Part shown: piece after piece, positions 41,380 to 51,111 of the stretch
Numbering within the stretch: the stretch's first letter is position 1
Layout: each line of letters begins with the position of its first letter
NCBI RefSeq assembly: GCF_020405185.1
Contig: NZ_CP084463.1
Span: 2,790,001-2,854,000 of the forward strand
DNA: 64,000 nucleotides
Source of the DNA: Halomicrobium salinisoli
GTDB taxonomy: Archaea > Halobacteriota > Halobacteria > Halobacteriales > Haloarculaceae
Reading direction: 5' to 3'
Made by a program: the position numbers and the translations under genes
The notes under the pieces: generated by a model
Told to the model about the DNA's origin: nothing
The model's database searches: none
What the model saw: the letters and a program-made list of their open reading frames with translations, nothing else

Positions 41380-43154
41380 GCGGGGGCCTGCCGGACAGAC
41401 ACGACCCGTACTCCCTGGGCGACCGCGGCGAGGGTGACGGGGACGACGCGCACAACGAGTTCTGGGCGGACGACGTCGCAGACGAGATCGAGGCCCGCGA
41501 GCCGGCGGATCCGATCGTGATCAAGGGCGCCATCTCGCCGTCGGGCGTCCCGCACCTCGGCAACGTCAACGAGATCATGCGCGGCTACGTCGTCGCCGAG
41601 GTGCTCCGCGAGCGGGGCCACGAGGTCCGGCAGGTGTTCACCACCGACGACCGCGACCCCCTGCGGAAGCTCCCCCGCAAGCTCGCCGACCTGGACGGCA
41701 ACGTCGTCGACCTCGGCGACGTCAACGCCGGCGCGCTCGGGAAGAACCTCGGGCGTCCCTACACGGACATCCCCGATCCCTTCGGCTGCTGTGACTCCTA
41801 CGGCGACCACTTCTCGCAGCTGATCGAGGACTCCGCCGAGCTGCTGGGCGTCGACATCGAGGTCCTCTCGACGACGGACCTCTACGAGGACGGCGAGTTC
41901 GAGGCACTGACCCGCCACGTCCTCGAGAATCAGGACCGGGCGCGCGAGGTCCTGAGCGAGTACCAGGACAAGGTCGACGACGAGTACGTCCCGTTCAACC
42001 CCATCTGCGCCGAGTGCGGGAAGATCACCGAGACGGTCACGGGCGTCGACCTCGACGCCGGTACCGTCGACTACCGCTGTACCGACATGGAGGCCGGCGA
42101 CCGGACCATCGACGGCTGCGGCCACGAGGGCACCGCGACGCTGCGGGAGGGCAAGCTCCCCTGGCGCTTCGAGTGGCCCGCGGGCTGGGACGTCCTCGAC
42201 GTCGACTTCGAACCGTTCGGCAAGGACCACGCCGAGGGCTCGTGGCCCTCCGGCGTCGACGTCGCCGAGAACGTCCTCGACGTCGAGCCGCCCGTTCCGA
42301 TGGTCTACGAGTGGTTCACGCTGGACGGCGAACCGTTCTCATCCTCGGAGGGCCACGTCGTCCTCGCCCACGACGTCCTCGACGTGCTCGAGCCCGAGGT
42401 CCTCCGGTACTTCTTCACCAAGGACCCGAGCAAGGCCCGGGACTTCTCCATCGAGCGGCTCGACCAGCTCGTCGACGAGTTCGACCAGGTCGAACGGCGC
42501 TTCTACGGCGAGGAGGACGCCGACGAGCGCGAGCGCCGCCTCGCGGAGCGGGCCTACCCCGTCGCCATCCGCCCGACCGTCGCCGACGTCTTCGACGCGG
42601 ACCTCCCCGGCGACGGCTGGCTCGACGTGGCGACGGACGCCGACGCGCGTGCGCGTGTGGAGGATCTGGTCGAGGGCCGCTTCGCCGACCGCGCCCGCGT
42701 CCCCTACACCTTCGCCGCCGTCCTCGGGATGTTCGACGACCCCGAGCTCAGGGCCGACGTCGCCCGCAAGGAGGGGCACCTCACCGAAGACACGCCCGAG
42801 TGGGCCGGCGACGTCGCGCTGGGCCGGGTCGACCTGGCCAGCGAGTGGGCCCGCCGCACCGACAACGAGTTCAACTACGAGCTGAAGCGGTCCGAGATGC
42901 CCGCCGTCGACCTCGATCCCGCGGTCGCGGACGCGCTTGACGAGCTGGCCGACTTCGTCGACGCCGGCCACGACGGCGAGGCCATCCAGGGCGAGATCTA
43001 CGAGACGGCCAAGCGCCACGACGTCGACATGGGCGAGCTGTTCGGCGCCGGCTACCGCCTGCTGTTCGGCGAGGACGAGGGCCCGCAGCTCGGCCCCTTC
43101 GTCGCCAAGCTCGACCGGGAGTTCGTCGTCGCCCGGTTCCGGCGCGAGGAGTGA
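41376..43154 (+). CDS. lysS: Lysyl-tRNA synthetase, class I
   Basis: A 592-residue class I LysRS, the archaeal form unrelated to bacterial class II. The HIGH-like site is SPSGVPHLGNVNEIMRG (about 54-70), and a zinc-finger-like part has CAECGKIT and CTDMEAGDRTIDGCG. The KMSKS-like loop reads FSSSEGHVV (about 322-330), with Glu in place of the usual lysine. C-terminal helical domains for anticodon binding are complete. Its ATG overlaps the pyrH stop. Confidence 0.95.
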   Translation: MSGGLPDRHDPYSLGDRGEGDGDDAHNEFWADDVADEIEAREPADPIVIKGAISPSGVPHLGNVNEIMRGYVVAEVLRERGHEVRQVFTTDDRDPLRKLPRKLADLDGNVVDLGDVNAGALGKNLGRPYTDIPDPFGCCDSYGDHFSQLIEDSAELLGVDIEVLSTTDLYEDGEFEALTRHVLENQDRAREVLSEYQDKVDDEYVPFNPICAECGKITETVTGVDLDAGTVDYRCTDMEAGDRTIDGCGHEGTATLREGKLPWRFEWPAGWDVLDVDFEPFGKDHAEGSWPSGVDVAENVLDVEPPVPMVYEWFTLDGEPFSSSEGHVVLAHDVLDVLEPEVLRYFFTKDPSKARDFSIERLDQLVDEFDQVERRFYGEEDADERERRLAERAYPVAIRPTVADVFDADLPGDGWLDVATDADARARVEDLVEGRFADRARVPYTFAAVLGMFDDPELRADVARKEGHLTEDTPEWAGDVALGRVDLASEWARRTDNEFNYELKRSEMPAVDLDPAVADALDELADFVDAGHDGEAIQGEIYETAKRHDVDMGELFGAGYRLLFGEDEGPQLGPFVAKLDREFVVARFRREE

Positions 43155-43239
43155 CTCCGCCCCAGCTGTTCACCGGGGAGTTACCGACGGCCGTCGGAGT
43201 CCAAACGCTCTTTTGCGGCTGGCCCGTGCCTCCGGGTGA

Positions 43240-45006
43240 ATGGTGAGCGCGCTCACGTGGGTCCTCGCCGGTATCGTCGCCTACACCCTCGTCGGGATGG
43301 CGTTGCGTGCCCGGGGGTTGCTGCCCGACTACGTCCGGCTCTCGGGGCCGATCACGACCCTGCACACCGGCCGCGGGCGGGCGCTCCTGAACAAACTGGC
43401 CGCCCGGCGGCGGTTCTGGCGCGCCTGGGGGAACCTCGGCGTCGGGATCGCCCTCGTCGTCATGGTCGGCTCCTTCCTGCTGGTAGTGGTCGGGGCCTAC
43501 AGCGCGATCGTCGATCCCCAGCCCACCCAGCTGAACCAGCCCCGAAACGTGCTGGCGATCCCCGGGGTCAACGACTTCCTCCCGCTGTCGGTCGCTCCGG
43601 AGATCATCACCGGCCTCGTGCTGGGGCTGATCGTCCACGAGGGCGGCCACGGCCTGCTCTGTCGGGTCGAGGACATCGAGATCGACTCGCTGGGGCTGGC
43701 CTTCTTCACGCTGATCCCCGTCGGCGCCTTCGTCGAGCCAGACGAGGAGGAGCTCCGGGAGTCCTCCCGCGGCTCGCAACTGCGGATGTTCGCCGCGGGC
43801 GTCACCAACAACTTCGCGCTGTCGCTGATCGCGCTGGCCGTCCTCTTCGGGCCAGTGATGGGGGCGTTCGCCGTCGTCGACGGCGCGCCCGTCGGCGGCG
43901 TCGTCCCCGGGTCCGCGGCCGACCAGGCCGGGATCGACCGGGGCGACGTCCTCACCGGCGTCGACGGGCAACGGGTCGCGTCGACGGCGGACCTCGACGC
44001 GGCGCTTGCCAACACCTCCGAGCGGACGATCGCCGTCAACCGCCGCGAGGGCGAGCCCGTGTCGGTCGAGCGGTCGCTCGTGGTCACCAGCGCCGCGGCA
44101 GGGGCGCCGCTGGACATCAACGCGACCGTCACCGCCGTCGACGGGACCGAGGTCTACACGGAGCGGGGCTTCGAGCGGGCGGCGCGCAACGCGACCGTCG
44201 CCACCCTGCGGACCGACGGCGGTGAGACGGTGACGACGCCGCTGGGCGCGTCCGTCCTCGTGGCCGAGGACGGGCCGCTGGCCGCCGAGGGCGCGCCGGC
44301 CGGCGAGTCGCTCGTGATCACGGCCGTCGGCGACCGACGCACCGTGGCGGCGACCGATCTCACCGACGCCGTCGCGAGCCAGTCGCCGGGCGAGCCGGTG
44401 ACCGTCGTCGGCTTCGTCGACGGCGAGCGCCAGCGCTACGAGGTCACGCCGGCGGAGACCGACGCCGGCGGCCTCACGCTGGGCATCGCCTCGATCGAAC
44501 GGGGCACCAGCGGCTTCGTCGTCGACGAGTTCGGCATCAAGGACTACCCCGCCGGATCCTTCCTCGAGATCCTCGGTGGCGATGCCGAGGACACCGCGAC
44601 CGGATCGCTGTCCTTCGCCCAGCGGGTGTTCTTCGTGTTGCTCCTGCCGTTCGCCGGCGCGGGCGCCGCGGGCATCGACTTCAACTTCGCCGGCTTCACC
44701 GGCATCGCGACGAACTTCTACGAGGTCGAGGGGGCCCTCGGCGCGTTCGGGACCGAGCCGGCGTTCCTGTTCGCGAACCTCCTGTTCTGGGCGGGGTGGA
44801 TCAACCTCGTCATCGGCCAGTTCAACTGCGTCCCGACGTTTCCGCTGGACGGCGGCCACCTCCTCCGGGCCAGCACGGAGTCGGTCGTCTCGCGGCTCCC
44901 GCTGCCGGACAAGCGCCGCGTCGTCACCACCGTCTCGGTGACCGTGACGCTCGTGATGATCGGGTCGCTGCTGGGGATGGTGTTCCTGCCCCAGCTGCTG
45001 ACCTAG
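43240..45006 (+). CDS. Site-2 protease family protein with PDZ domains
   Basis: A 588-residue membrane metalloprotease. The zinc motif is in GLIVHEGGHGLLCRVEDIE (HExxH, about 137-141), and the third ligand region is CVPTFPLDGGHLLRA near 535-549. Between them lie two PDZ-like segments (VVPGSAADQAGIDRGDVLTGVDGQ, and the part from ESLVITAVGDRRTVAATDLTDAV), as in S2P/RseP proteases. Helices flank at residues 1-20, 65-90, 180-205 and 440-580. It sits between lysS and argS, but has its own spacing. Confidence 0.92.
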   Translation: MVSALTWVLAGIVAYTLVGMALRARGLLPDYVRLSGPITTLHTGRGRALLNKLAARRRFWRAWGNLGVGIALVVMVGSFLLVVVGAYSAIVDPQPTQLNQPRNVLAIPGVNDFLPLSVAPEIITGLVLGLIVHEGGHGLLCRVEDIEIDSLGLAFFTLIPVGAFVEPDEEELRESSRGSQLRMFAAGVTNNFALSLIALAVLFGPVMGAFAVVDGAPVGGVVPGSAADQAGIDRGDVLTGVDGQRVASTADLDAALANTSERTIAVNRREGEPVSVERSLVVTSAAAGAPLDINATVTAVDGTEVYTERGFERAARNATVATLRTDGGETVTTPLGASVLVAEDGPLAAEGAPAGESLVITAVGDRRTVAATDLTDAVASQSPGEPVTVVGFVDGERQRYEVTPAETDAGGLTLGIASIERGTSGFVVDEFGIKDYPAGSFLEILGGDAEDTATGSLSFAQRVFFVLLLPFAGAGAAGIDFNFAGFTGIATNFYEVEGALGAFGTEPAFLFANLLFWAGWINLVIGQFNCVPTFPLDGGHLLRASTESVVSRLPLPDKRRVVTTVSVTVTLVMIGSLLGMVFLPQLLT

Positions 45007-45051
45007 CCCAGGTTCGTTACCCCTATACCGACCGCAGGGATAGGGCCGCGT

Positions 45052-46797
45052 ATGTTTCGCCAGACCCGCGCGGAGGTCGAGGGCGCCCTCGAGGGGGCGC
45101 TCGCAGCGCTCGACCTCCCCACCGACGACCTCGGGATCGAGGAGCCGCCGGAGGACGTCCCGGCCGTACTGGCCTCGAGCGTCGCCTTCCGGCTCGCCGG
45201 CGAGGTCGGGGCCGCCCCGCCCGAGGTCGCCGGTCAGGTCGCCGACGAGATCGACGCCGACGAACTGACCTACGTCGACGGCGTCGCGACCCAGGGACCG
45301 TACCTGAACTTCCTGCCGAGCGAGGCCTACTTCGCCGAGACGCTCGACGCCGCACAGGACGACGACTACGGCCGCCTGCCCGACCGCGACACCAGCCTCG
45401 TGCTGGAGCACACCTCCGCGAACCCGACCGGGCCGGTCCACGTCGGCCGCGCCCGCAACCCCATCATCGGCGACGCGCTGGCCCGCGTGCTCTCCTTCGC
45501 CGGATACGACGTCGACCGCCACTACTACGTCAACGACGCCGGCCGCCAGATCGCCGTGTTCACCTGGGCCTACGAGACCTTCGACGAGGCGGACCTCCCC
45601 GAGCCCGAACGGGACTCCCCCGAGTACGAGATGGTCCGCTACTACCGCAAGGGCAACGCGTTCCTCGAAGAGGGCGACCCCGACGAGGTCGAGGACGCCG
45701 AGGCCGAGATCCAGTCGATCCTCCAGGGTCTCGAGGCGGGCGACGACGAGGCCTACGAGCGCGTCACGGAGGTCGTCGACACGGTCCTCTCGGGTATGCG
45801 CGGGACGCTCGAACGGCTCCCGGCGGAGTTCGACGAGTTCGTCAAGGAGACGCGGTTCATGCGCGACGGCTCGACCGACGACCTGGTCGACCGCCTGCAG
45901 GACCTCGACGAGGCGGTCTACGAGGACGACGCCTGGCAGCTCGACCTCCCCGGGTTCGACAAGAACCTCGTCTTCCTCCGCTCCGACGACACCTCCCTCT
46001 ACACCACGCGGGACCTGGCCCACCACGAGTGGAAGCTGGAGAACTACGACGAGGCGGTCACCGTCCTCGGCGAGGACCACAAGCTCCAGGCCGATCAGCT
46101 GAAGTCCACGCTGGACCTGCTGGGCCACGACACCGACCGCATCCGCTCGGTCCACTACTCCTGGGTGAACCTCCCCGAGGGCGGGATGAGCACCCGCGAG
46201 GGGACCGGCGTCGACCTCGACGACCTGCTCGACGAGTCCGTCGACCGCGCCCGCGAGGAGGTCGAGGAGCGCATGGACGAACGGATCCGCGACGACGACC
46301 TCACCGAGGCGGACGTCGAGCGCATCGCCCGCCAGGTCGGCATCGGCGCCGTCCGCTACGACGTCGTCTCCAAGCAGCCCACGAAGGGCATCACCTTCGA
46401 GTGGGAACGCGCCCTGGACTTCGAGGCCCAGTCCGCCCCCTACGTCCAGTACGTCCACGCGCGCTGTTGCGGCATTCTGGACGAGGCCGGGGAATCACCC
46501 GACCCCGACGACGTCGACGCGTCCCTGCTCGAGACCGACGCCGAGCGTGACCTCCTGCGGGCCGTCGCGCGCTTCCCGGCCGTCGTCGAGGAGAGCGCCG
46601 ACGAACTCCGGCCGCACGTCGTCGCCACCTACACCCGGACGCTGGCCGAGCGGTTCAACGGCTTCTACCGGGAGTGTCCCGTCCTCGACGCCGACGACGA
46701 GACCCGCGCGGCCCGCCTCGCGCTGGTGGCCGCCGCCCGCCACGCCGTCGCCAACTCCCTCGACGTGCTGGGCGTCGAGGCGCCCGACTCGATGTAG
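45052..46797 (+). CDS. argS: Arginyl-tRNA synthetase
   Basis: A 581-residue class I ArgRS. The N-terminal Add domain (1-105) recognises the tRNA D-loop. The HIGH-like motif is [20 protein letters not shown] (about 122-141) and the KMSKS-like loop is [13 protein letters not shown]. The C-terminal DALR-type anticodon domain has [13 protein letters not shown] and ends with a helix bundle. A TATA-like ctatacc lies about 28 bases before the ATG, so the gene probably has its own promoter. Confidence 0.96.
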   Translation: MFRQTRAEVEGALEGALAALDLPTDDLGIEEPPEDVPAVLASSVAFRLAGEVGAAPPEVAGQVADEIDADELTYVDGVATQGPYLNFLPSEAYFAETLDAAQDDDYGRLPDRDTSLVLEHTSANPTGPVHVGRARNPIIGDALARVLSFAGYDVDRHYYVNDAGRQIAVFTWAYETFDEADLPEPERDSPEYEMVRYYRKGNAFLEEGDPDEVEDAEAEIQSILQGLEAGDDEAYERVTEVVDTVLSGMRGTLERLPAEFDEFVKETRFMRDGSTDDLVDRLQDLDEAVYEDDAWQLDLPGFDKNLVFLRSDDTSLYTTRDLAHHEWKLENYDEAVTVLGEDHKLQADQLKSTLDLLGHDTDRIRSVHYSWVNLPEGGMSTREGTGVDLDDLLDESVDRAREEVEERMDERIRDDDLTEADVERIARQVGIGAVRYDVVSKQPTKGITFEWERALDFEAQSAPYVQYVHARCCGILDEAGESPDPDDVDASLLETDAERDLLRAVARFPAVVEESADELRPHVVATYTRTLAERFNGFYRECPVLDADDETRAARLALVAAARHAVANSLDVLGVEAPDSM

Positions 46798-46896
46798 GAC
46801 GCGGGGCGGTCGCTGATCGGCGTCGTTCTTCAATCGACGTACCGCCGCCGCTCGGCAGCCCCAGCGACCAGACACGACGACGGAAGCCGCTCGCAA

Positions 46897-47748
46897 TCAG
46901 TTGAACAGGCCGAACACGCCGCCGGACTCGTCGTCCTCGTCGGCGTCGTCGGCCTCCACCGCCTCCTCCGCTTCGGCCGCGTCCGCCTCGTCGTCCCCGA
47001 CGAACCACTCCTCCTCGACGACCGTGTCGAGATCGCCGGAATCGGCGCCCATGAAGAAGACCTCGTCGAGGTGGTCGGTCAGTCCCTGGAAGGCCTGGGC
47101 GGCGCGGCTATCGGGCGCGTTCAGCACGAGCGGTTCCCGGCTGGTGGCCTCCAGGTCGTCCGGCACGACCGCGAGGAGGTGGTGGCCGAGTTCGTCGGCG
47201 ATCGCCGGGACGTCGGTGTGGCGGGTGACCCGGTTGAGGACGGCGCCGAGGACCTCCCCGCCGTCGTCGATCCGGTCGGCGAGCTGGGCGGTCTTGACCG
47301 TGTCCCCGACGGCGACCTCGTCCGGCGTCGTCACCAGTAGGACGCCGTCGGCCAGCCCCAGCGGTACGGCCACCTCGTGGCTCAGGCCCGCCCCCGTGTC
47401 GATCAGGACCGCGTCGTAGGCGTTCCGGAGCGTCCTGATCACCTTCCGGAGCCTGGCGGGGTCGGCGTCCGCGAACGCGTCCAGGGACTGCTCGCCAGGG
47501 ATGACGGTCAGCCCGCCCGGCGCGTCCGCCAGGGCGTCGCTGACCGCCGCGTCGCTGGCGAGGATGTCGTGGACGCTGGTGCCGTGCTCGACCCCGAGCA
47601 TGGCCCCCAGGTTCGCCATACCGAGGTCCGCGTCGACGACGACCACGTCGTGGCCCATCTCCTGCAGGGCGACGCCGACGTTGACCGCCGTCGTGGTCTT
47701 GCCGACCCCGCCTTTACCGCCCGCTATCGTACAGACGTACCCCGCCAT
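46897..47748 (-). CDS. minD: MinD/ParA-family ATPase
   Basis: A 283-residue deviant Walker-A ATPase, with GGKGGVGKTTTAVNV (11-25), the switch region VDADLGMANLGAML (about 41-54), and the NAPDSRAAQAF segment. Haloarchaea carry several MinD-like proteins, some placing archaella and chemoreceptors, and others are uncharacterised; this one cannot be assigned to a partner. The C-terminal 60 residues are acidic and end FGLFN, like a membrane or partner tag. The ATG at 47748 is chosen; an upstream ATG adds MGGDRRD. A TATA-like box at 47780-47787 fits. Confidence 0.88.
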   Translation of the reverse strand: MAGYVCTIAGGKGGVGKTTTAVNVGVALQEMGHDVVVVDADLGMANLGAMLGVEHGTSVHDILASDAAVSDALADAPGGLTVIPGEQSLDAFADADPARLRKVIRTLRNAYDAVLIDTGAGLSHEVAVPLGLADGVLLVTTPDEVAVGDTVKTAQLADRIDDGGEVLGAVLNRVTRHTDVPAIADELGHHLLAVVPDDLEATSREPLVLNAPDSRAAQAFQGLTDHLDEVFFMGADSGDLDTVVEEEWFVGDDEADAAEAEEAVEADDADEDDESGGVFGLFN

Positions 47749-47868
47749 ATCTCGTCTATCTCCCCCCAAGGTAGGCAGTCATATAAACCCGCCGCAGCAG
47801 CCCGGACCGGCTCGCAGTGGTGCCCTCGCGCGTCCCGGCCGCCCGAAGGCGGCCCGACCTGCGGCCGC

Positions 47869-48082
47869 GCCGCCCTGTTCGCGGGTCGCTCCGCTCCCCG
47901 CTCACATTTTCGAGGCCCGTCGCTTCGCTCAGGGCCTCGCTGCTCGCGTGTCGCTCCCTGCGGTCGCTCCCGCTCGCTTGGAGGCGCTCACTACGTTCGC
48001 GCCGCCCTGTTCGCGTGTCGCCTCGCTTCGCTCGGCTCCCGCTCACGTCTTCGAGGTACCTCCCTGCGGTCGGAACCTCGCT
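47869..48082. repeat. Hairpin repeat array upstream of prf1
   Basis: Three roughly 66 bp units are marked by ctgttcgcgggtcgc (47875), ctgctcgcgtgtcgc (47940) and ctgttcgcgtgtcgc (48007). They hold hairpins cgaggccc/gggcctcg (47911-47939), ggcgc/gcgcc around tcactacgttc, and cgaggtacc/ggaacctcg around tccctgcggtc (48052-48080). The units are the reverse complement of those at 59621-59920. The array ends about 40 bases before prf1. Confidence 0.7.
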
Positions 48083-48122
48083 GTCAACAGTTTCTTACGC
48101 GCCCTGCGCTTAAACCAGCCCA

Positions 48123-49376
48123 ATGAGTGAGTCCGAGCAAGAGCAGTCTGACAAACAAAAATACGAGTTCAAGAAGGTCATCGAGGACCTGAAGGACTAC
48201 GAGGGATCAGGAACGCAGCTCGTCTCTATCTACGTTCCCGAGGACAAGCAGATCAGCGACGTCGTCGCGCACGTCACGCAGGAGCACTCCGAGGCCTCCA
48301 ACATCAAGTCCAAGCAGACGCGGACGAACGTCCAGGACGCCCTGACCTCCATCAAGGACCGACTGCGCTACTTCGACACGTACCCGCCGGACAACGGGCT
48401 CGTGCTGTTCTCCGGTGCCGTCGACGCCGGCGGCGGACAGACCGACATGATCACGGAGGTGCTGGAGAGCCCGCCCCAGTCCATCGAGTCGTTCCGGTAC
48501 CACTGCGACTCGCACTTCCTGACCGAGCCCCTGGAGGAGATGCTGGCCGACAAGGGCCTGTTCGGCCTGATCGTCCTCGACCGCCGCGAGGCCAACGTCG
48601 GCTGGCTCCGGGGCAAGCGCGTCGAGCCCGTCAAGTCCGCCTCCTCGCTGGTGCCCGGCAAGCAGCGCAAAGGTGGCCAGTCCGCACAGCGGTTCGCCCG
48701 CCTGCGCCTGGAGGCCATCGACAACTTCTATCAGGAAGTCGCCGGGATGGCCAACGACCTGTTCGTCGCCGAGCGCCACGAACTGGACGGCATCCTCGTG
48801 GGCGGTCCCTCGCCGACGAAAGACGAGTTCCTCGACGGCGACTACCTCCACCACGAGCTTCAGGACACGGTCATCGGCAAGTTCGACGTCGCCTACACGG
48901 ACGAGTCGGGGCTGTACGACCTCGTCGACGCCGCCAGCGACGTCCTCGCCGAGCACGAGATGCTGGAGGACAAGCGGGCCATGGAGGAGTTCTTCGAGCA
49001 GCTCCACGACGGCGAGAAGGCCACTTACGGGTTCGAGCCCACCCGCGAGAACCTGATGATGGGCGCCGTCGACCGCCTGCTCATCTCCGAGGACCTCCGG
49101 CAGGACGTCGTCACCTACACCTGCGAGAACGGCCACGACGAGCGCGAGCTACTCGACCAGCGGGAGGACACGCCCGAGCACACCTGCGACCGCTGCGGCG
49201 ACACCGTCTCCGCCGAGGCCGGCGAGCGCGAGGACGCCATCGACCACCTCATGGAGATCGCCGACCAGCGCGGGACCGAGACGCTGTTCATCTCCACCGA
49301 CTTCGAGAAGGGCGACCAGCTCCTGTCCGCCTTCGGCGGCGTCGCCGGCCTCCTGCGGTACTCTACCGGCGTCTAG
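48123..49376 (+). CDS. prf1: Peptide chain release factor aRF1
   Basis: A 417-residue archaeal release factor 1 that reads all three stop codons. The stop-codon motif NIKS is at 60-63, and the catalytic GGQ at 184-186 (QRKGGQSAQRFARLRLEA). The C-terminal domain carries a CxxC pair in EHTCDRCGDTVSAEAG. Length and layout match archaeal aRF1. A TATA-like cttacg and cttaaacc precede the ATG at leaderless spacing, downstream of the hairpin array. Confidence 0.96.
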   Translation: MSESEQEQSDKQKYEFKKVIEDLKDYEGSGTQLVSIYVPEDKQISDVVAHVTQEHSEASNIKSKQTRTNVQDALTSIKDRLRYFDTYPPDNGLVLFSGAVDAGGGQTDMITEVLESPPQSIESFRYHCDSHFLTEPLEEMLADKGLFGLIVLDRREANVGWLRGKRVEPVKSASSLVPGKQRKGGQSAQRFARLRLEAIDNFYQEVAGMANDLFVAERHELDGILVGGPSPTKDEFLDGDYLHHELQDTVIGKFDVAYTDESGLYDLVDAASDVLAEHEMLEDKRAMEEFFEQLHDGEKATYGFEPTRENLMMGAVDRLLISEDLRQDVVTYTCENGHDERELLDQREDTPEHTCDRCGDTVSAEAGEREDAIDHLMEIADQRGTETLFISTDFEKGDQLLSAFGGVAGLLRYSTGV

Positions 49377-49554
49377 ACGCCCGGACTGTTCTCTCACCGT
49401 CGTATCCCTGTTGGCGGACGCGCGGGCGGACCGCTCACAGCACACTTCGTACCGTGAGCCGCTGGGACCGGACTCGCCGCTCGCGATCCTGTCCGGTTCG
49501 TTCTGCCGTCGAAGAGACGTGGGAAGGGGAAACCGGCGCGCCTGTGGGCGCCCC

Positions 49555-49662
49555 GGTGCGGCATGCAGGTGGCATGGGAAGGATGGTGCGTGGGGTGGGG
49601 GACTGTGGGCACAACACCGCTGCAGGGTAGCAGCCTGACGGTCCGCTCCCCGATGCCGCATC
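49555..49662 (-). ncRNA. Candidate structured non-coding RNA with its own TATA box
   Basis: On the minus strand the 5' arm GATGCGGCAT (49662-49653) pairs with ATGCCGCACC (49564-49555) through ten pairs including one G-U. Inside lie a gctgc/gcagc hairpin and C-rich single-stranded parts. A TATA-like atttatac (49681-49688) is about 26 bases before the 5' arm, exactly where a haloarchaeal transcript would begin. After the stem comes a ggcgc/gcgcc hairpin and a GGTTTCCCC run that could end transcription. It lies between two convergent genes. No known RNA family is recognised, and there is no tRNA T-loop. Confidence 0.42.
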
Positions 49663-49680
49663 TATTCGAAGACCCCCTTC

Positions 49681-49688
49681 GTATAAAT
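49681..49688 (-). promoter_or_regulatory. TATA-like box facing the candidate RNA
   Basis: atttatac on the minus strand, 26 bases before the start of the predicted terminal stem at 49662. No coding start on the minus strand is near it, which is why a non-coding transcript is proposed. Confidence 0.45.
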
Positions 49689-49728
49689 GAACTATACCTT
49701 ACTCGTTAGGGACCACCGATCGGCGGGG

Positions 49729-50127
49729 TCACAGCAGCTGTTCGAGCTGGCGACGACGGCCGCCGAGGTCGACGTCGCTCTCGACGTCGGGGTCGTCTGC
49801 CAACCGGTCGAGCGCCAGGAGCGGATCCGTCCCGCCGCGTTCGACCAGTTCGAGCAGCGCCGCGATCTCGTCGCGGTGGATGGCCAGCGACGACAGCAGC
49901 CCCAGCAGGAGTGCGAACGGTACCGCCGTCGACGATCCGTCGGGGTACGCGTCGCTCACTCGGCCGAAGTCGGGGACCTCCGCCGGCGGATCGGCCACGG
50001 GTCGGAGGGTCAGACAGCGCGGACACAGCGCCGCGCCCGGATCGTCGCCGGGCAGGTACTCGCGGAGCGCGGGTTCGACGGGGAAGGCGAGCATCGACGC
50101 TCCGCACTCCGGACAGTCGCGCGTCAT
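49729..50127 (-). CDS. DUF6276-type zinc-binding protein
   Basis: A 132-residue soluble protein with an N-terminal zinc-ribbon-like pair (CPECGASMLAF and CPRCLTLRPV, residues 5-45), followed by a helical part (VPFALLLGLLSSLAIHRDEIAALLELV) and an acidic C-terminal region. It fits the haloarchaeal DUF6276 family. No activity is known. Stands between prf1 and the ATP synthase operon. Confidence 0.8.
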   Translation of the reverse strand: MTRDCPECGASMLAFPVEPALREYLPGDDPGAALCPRCLTLRPVADPPAEVPDFGRVSDAYPDGSSTAVPFALLLGLLSSLAIHRDEIAALLELVERGGTDPLLALDRLADDPDVESDVDLGGRRRQLEQLL

Positions 50128-50225
50128 GGGGGATTCTGGACGCCGAGACGGGAAAAAGGCGCGGGGACTCGCGGTCGCTCCCGATCGCTCTGGCCGAGGT
50201 CGCGACCGAAGGGAGCGACCTCGCG

Positions 50226-50296
50226 GCTCGCGTGTCGTTCGCTTCGCTCACTCCCGCTCGCTCAGTATGAGATTCCTCCCTGCGGTCGGAATCTCA
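50226..50296. repeat. Single hairpin repeat after atpD
   Basis: One unit of the prf1-type repeat: ctcgcgtgtcgttcgcttcgctcactcccgctcgc, then a perfect 9 bp hairpin tgagattcc-tccctgcggtc-ggaatctca (50268-50296). The hairpin begins three bases after the atpD stop codon on the minus strand. The loop equals that of the hairpin at 48052-48080 although its stem differs. Confidence 0.65.
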
Positions 50297-50298
50297 CG

Positions 50299-50991
50299 TC
50301 AGTCGTCCGCCGCGACCGTCGCCGGCTCTTCCTCTTCCTCGGCGGCCTCGCGCTCGGCCCGCTCTTCCTCTTCCTTCTTGGCCTTGATCTTCTTCATGCG
50401 GAAGATCTCCTCGCGCTCTTGCTCCTCGAGCTTCTGCTCGATGTACTCCTTGTTGTCGTGGAGCTCGGGCAGGAGCTTGAACTCGAGGGCGTTGACGCGG
50501 CGCTTGGTCGTCTCGATCTCGTTGAGCATCTTCTTCATTGCCGTCTCGACCTCGGCGGCGAGGATGACGTTCTCGATGAGCTCCTCGTAGGCGTCGGCGG
50601 CCTCGTCGATGCGCGCGGAGCTGCCCATGACGCCGTACCCGCGCTCGTCGAGGGACTTGCGGACCTTGCTGGACTCGATCTGCGGGACGACGACGCCCAT
50701 GATGTTCTTGGACTGCGTCGTGATCTCGGGGTGCTCTTTCAGCGCCGCGGCCGCGCCCCGCACCGCGACGTCGCCCTCCATCGCGCGCGCCATGTCGATG
50801 GCGTGCTGGGCCTCGTCGTAGGAGTCCTCCAGGTCAGATCGGACGTCCTGGGCCTGGTCGAGGATGTCCATGAACTCCATGATGAGCCCGTCGCGCTTCT
50901 TCTCCAGCGTGTCGTGGCCCTGCTCGGAGAGCTCGATGCGGTCCTCGATGCGCATCAGCTCCTTGCGAGTGGGTTTGACGTCCTTGGCCAT
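50299..50991 (-). CDS. atpD: A-type ATP synthase subunit D
   Basis: A 230-residue central-stalk subunit D, a long coiled-coil rotor protein ([39 protein letters not shown]-terminal [26 protein letters not shown]). It connects the AB catalytic head to the membrane ring. The acidic-basic C-terminal tail ([14 protein letters not shown]) is typical of halophiles. Last gene of the operon, 120 bases downstream of atpB, followed by a hairpin. Confidence 0.95.
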   Translation of the reverse strand: MAKDVKPTRKELMRIEDRIELSEQGHDTLEKKRDGLIMEFMDILDQAQDVRSDLEDSYDEAQHAIDMARAMEGDVAVRGAAAALKEHPEITTQSKNIMGVVVPQIESSKVRKSLDERGYGVMGSSARIDEAADAYEELIENVILAAEVETAMKKMLNEIETTKRRVNALEFKLLPELHDNKEYIEQKLEEQEREEIFRMKKIKAKKEEEERAEREAAEEEEEPATVAADD

Positions 50992-51111
50992 TACCGGACG
51001 CTTACGGAGCGAGACAGTTAATCGTTGTTAGTTCCCGTCGGCCGGCGACGGTCGCGCCGCTCCGGCAGTCGATGCGCACGTAAAAACGGGTGTGGTCCGG
51101 CGAGTGGACGC

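Noticed and set aside
42871..46458. Minus-strand open frame of 1195 codons across lysS, the site-2 protease and argS
   Set aside because: It is antisense to three well-supported genes, with low-complexity Arg/Gly/Asp/Val composition and no domain. GC-rich codon bias keeps stops out of this frame.
49149..49661. Minus-strand frame of 170 codons covering the candidate RNA and the 3' end of prf1
   Set aside because: It is antisense to prf1 for half its length and His/Pro/Arg-rich elsewhere; the paired stems suit an RNA better than a protein.
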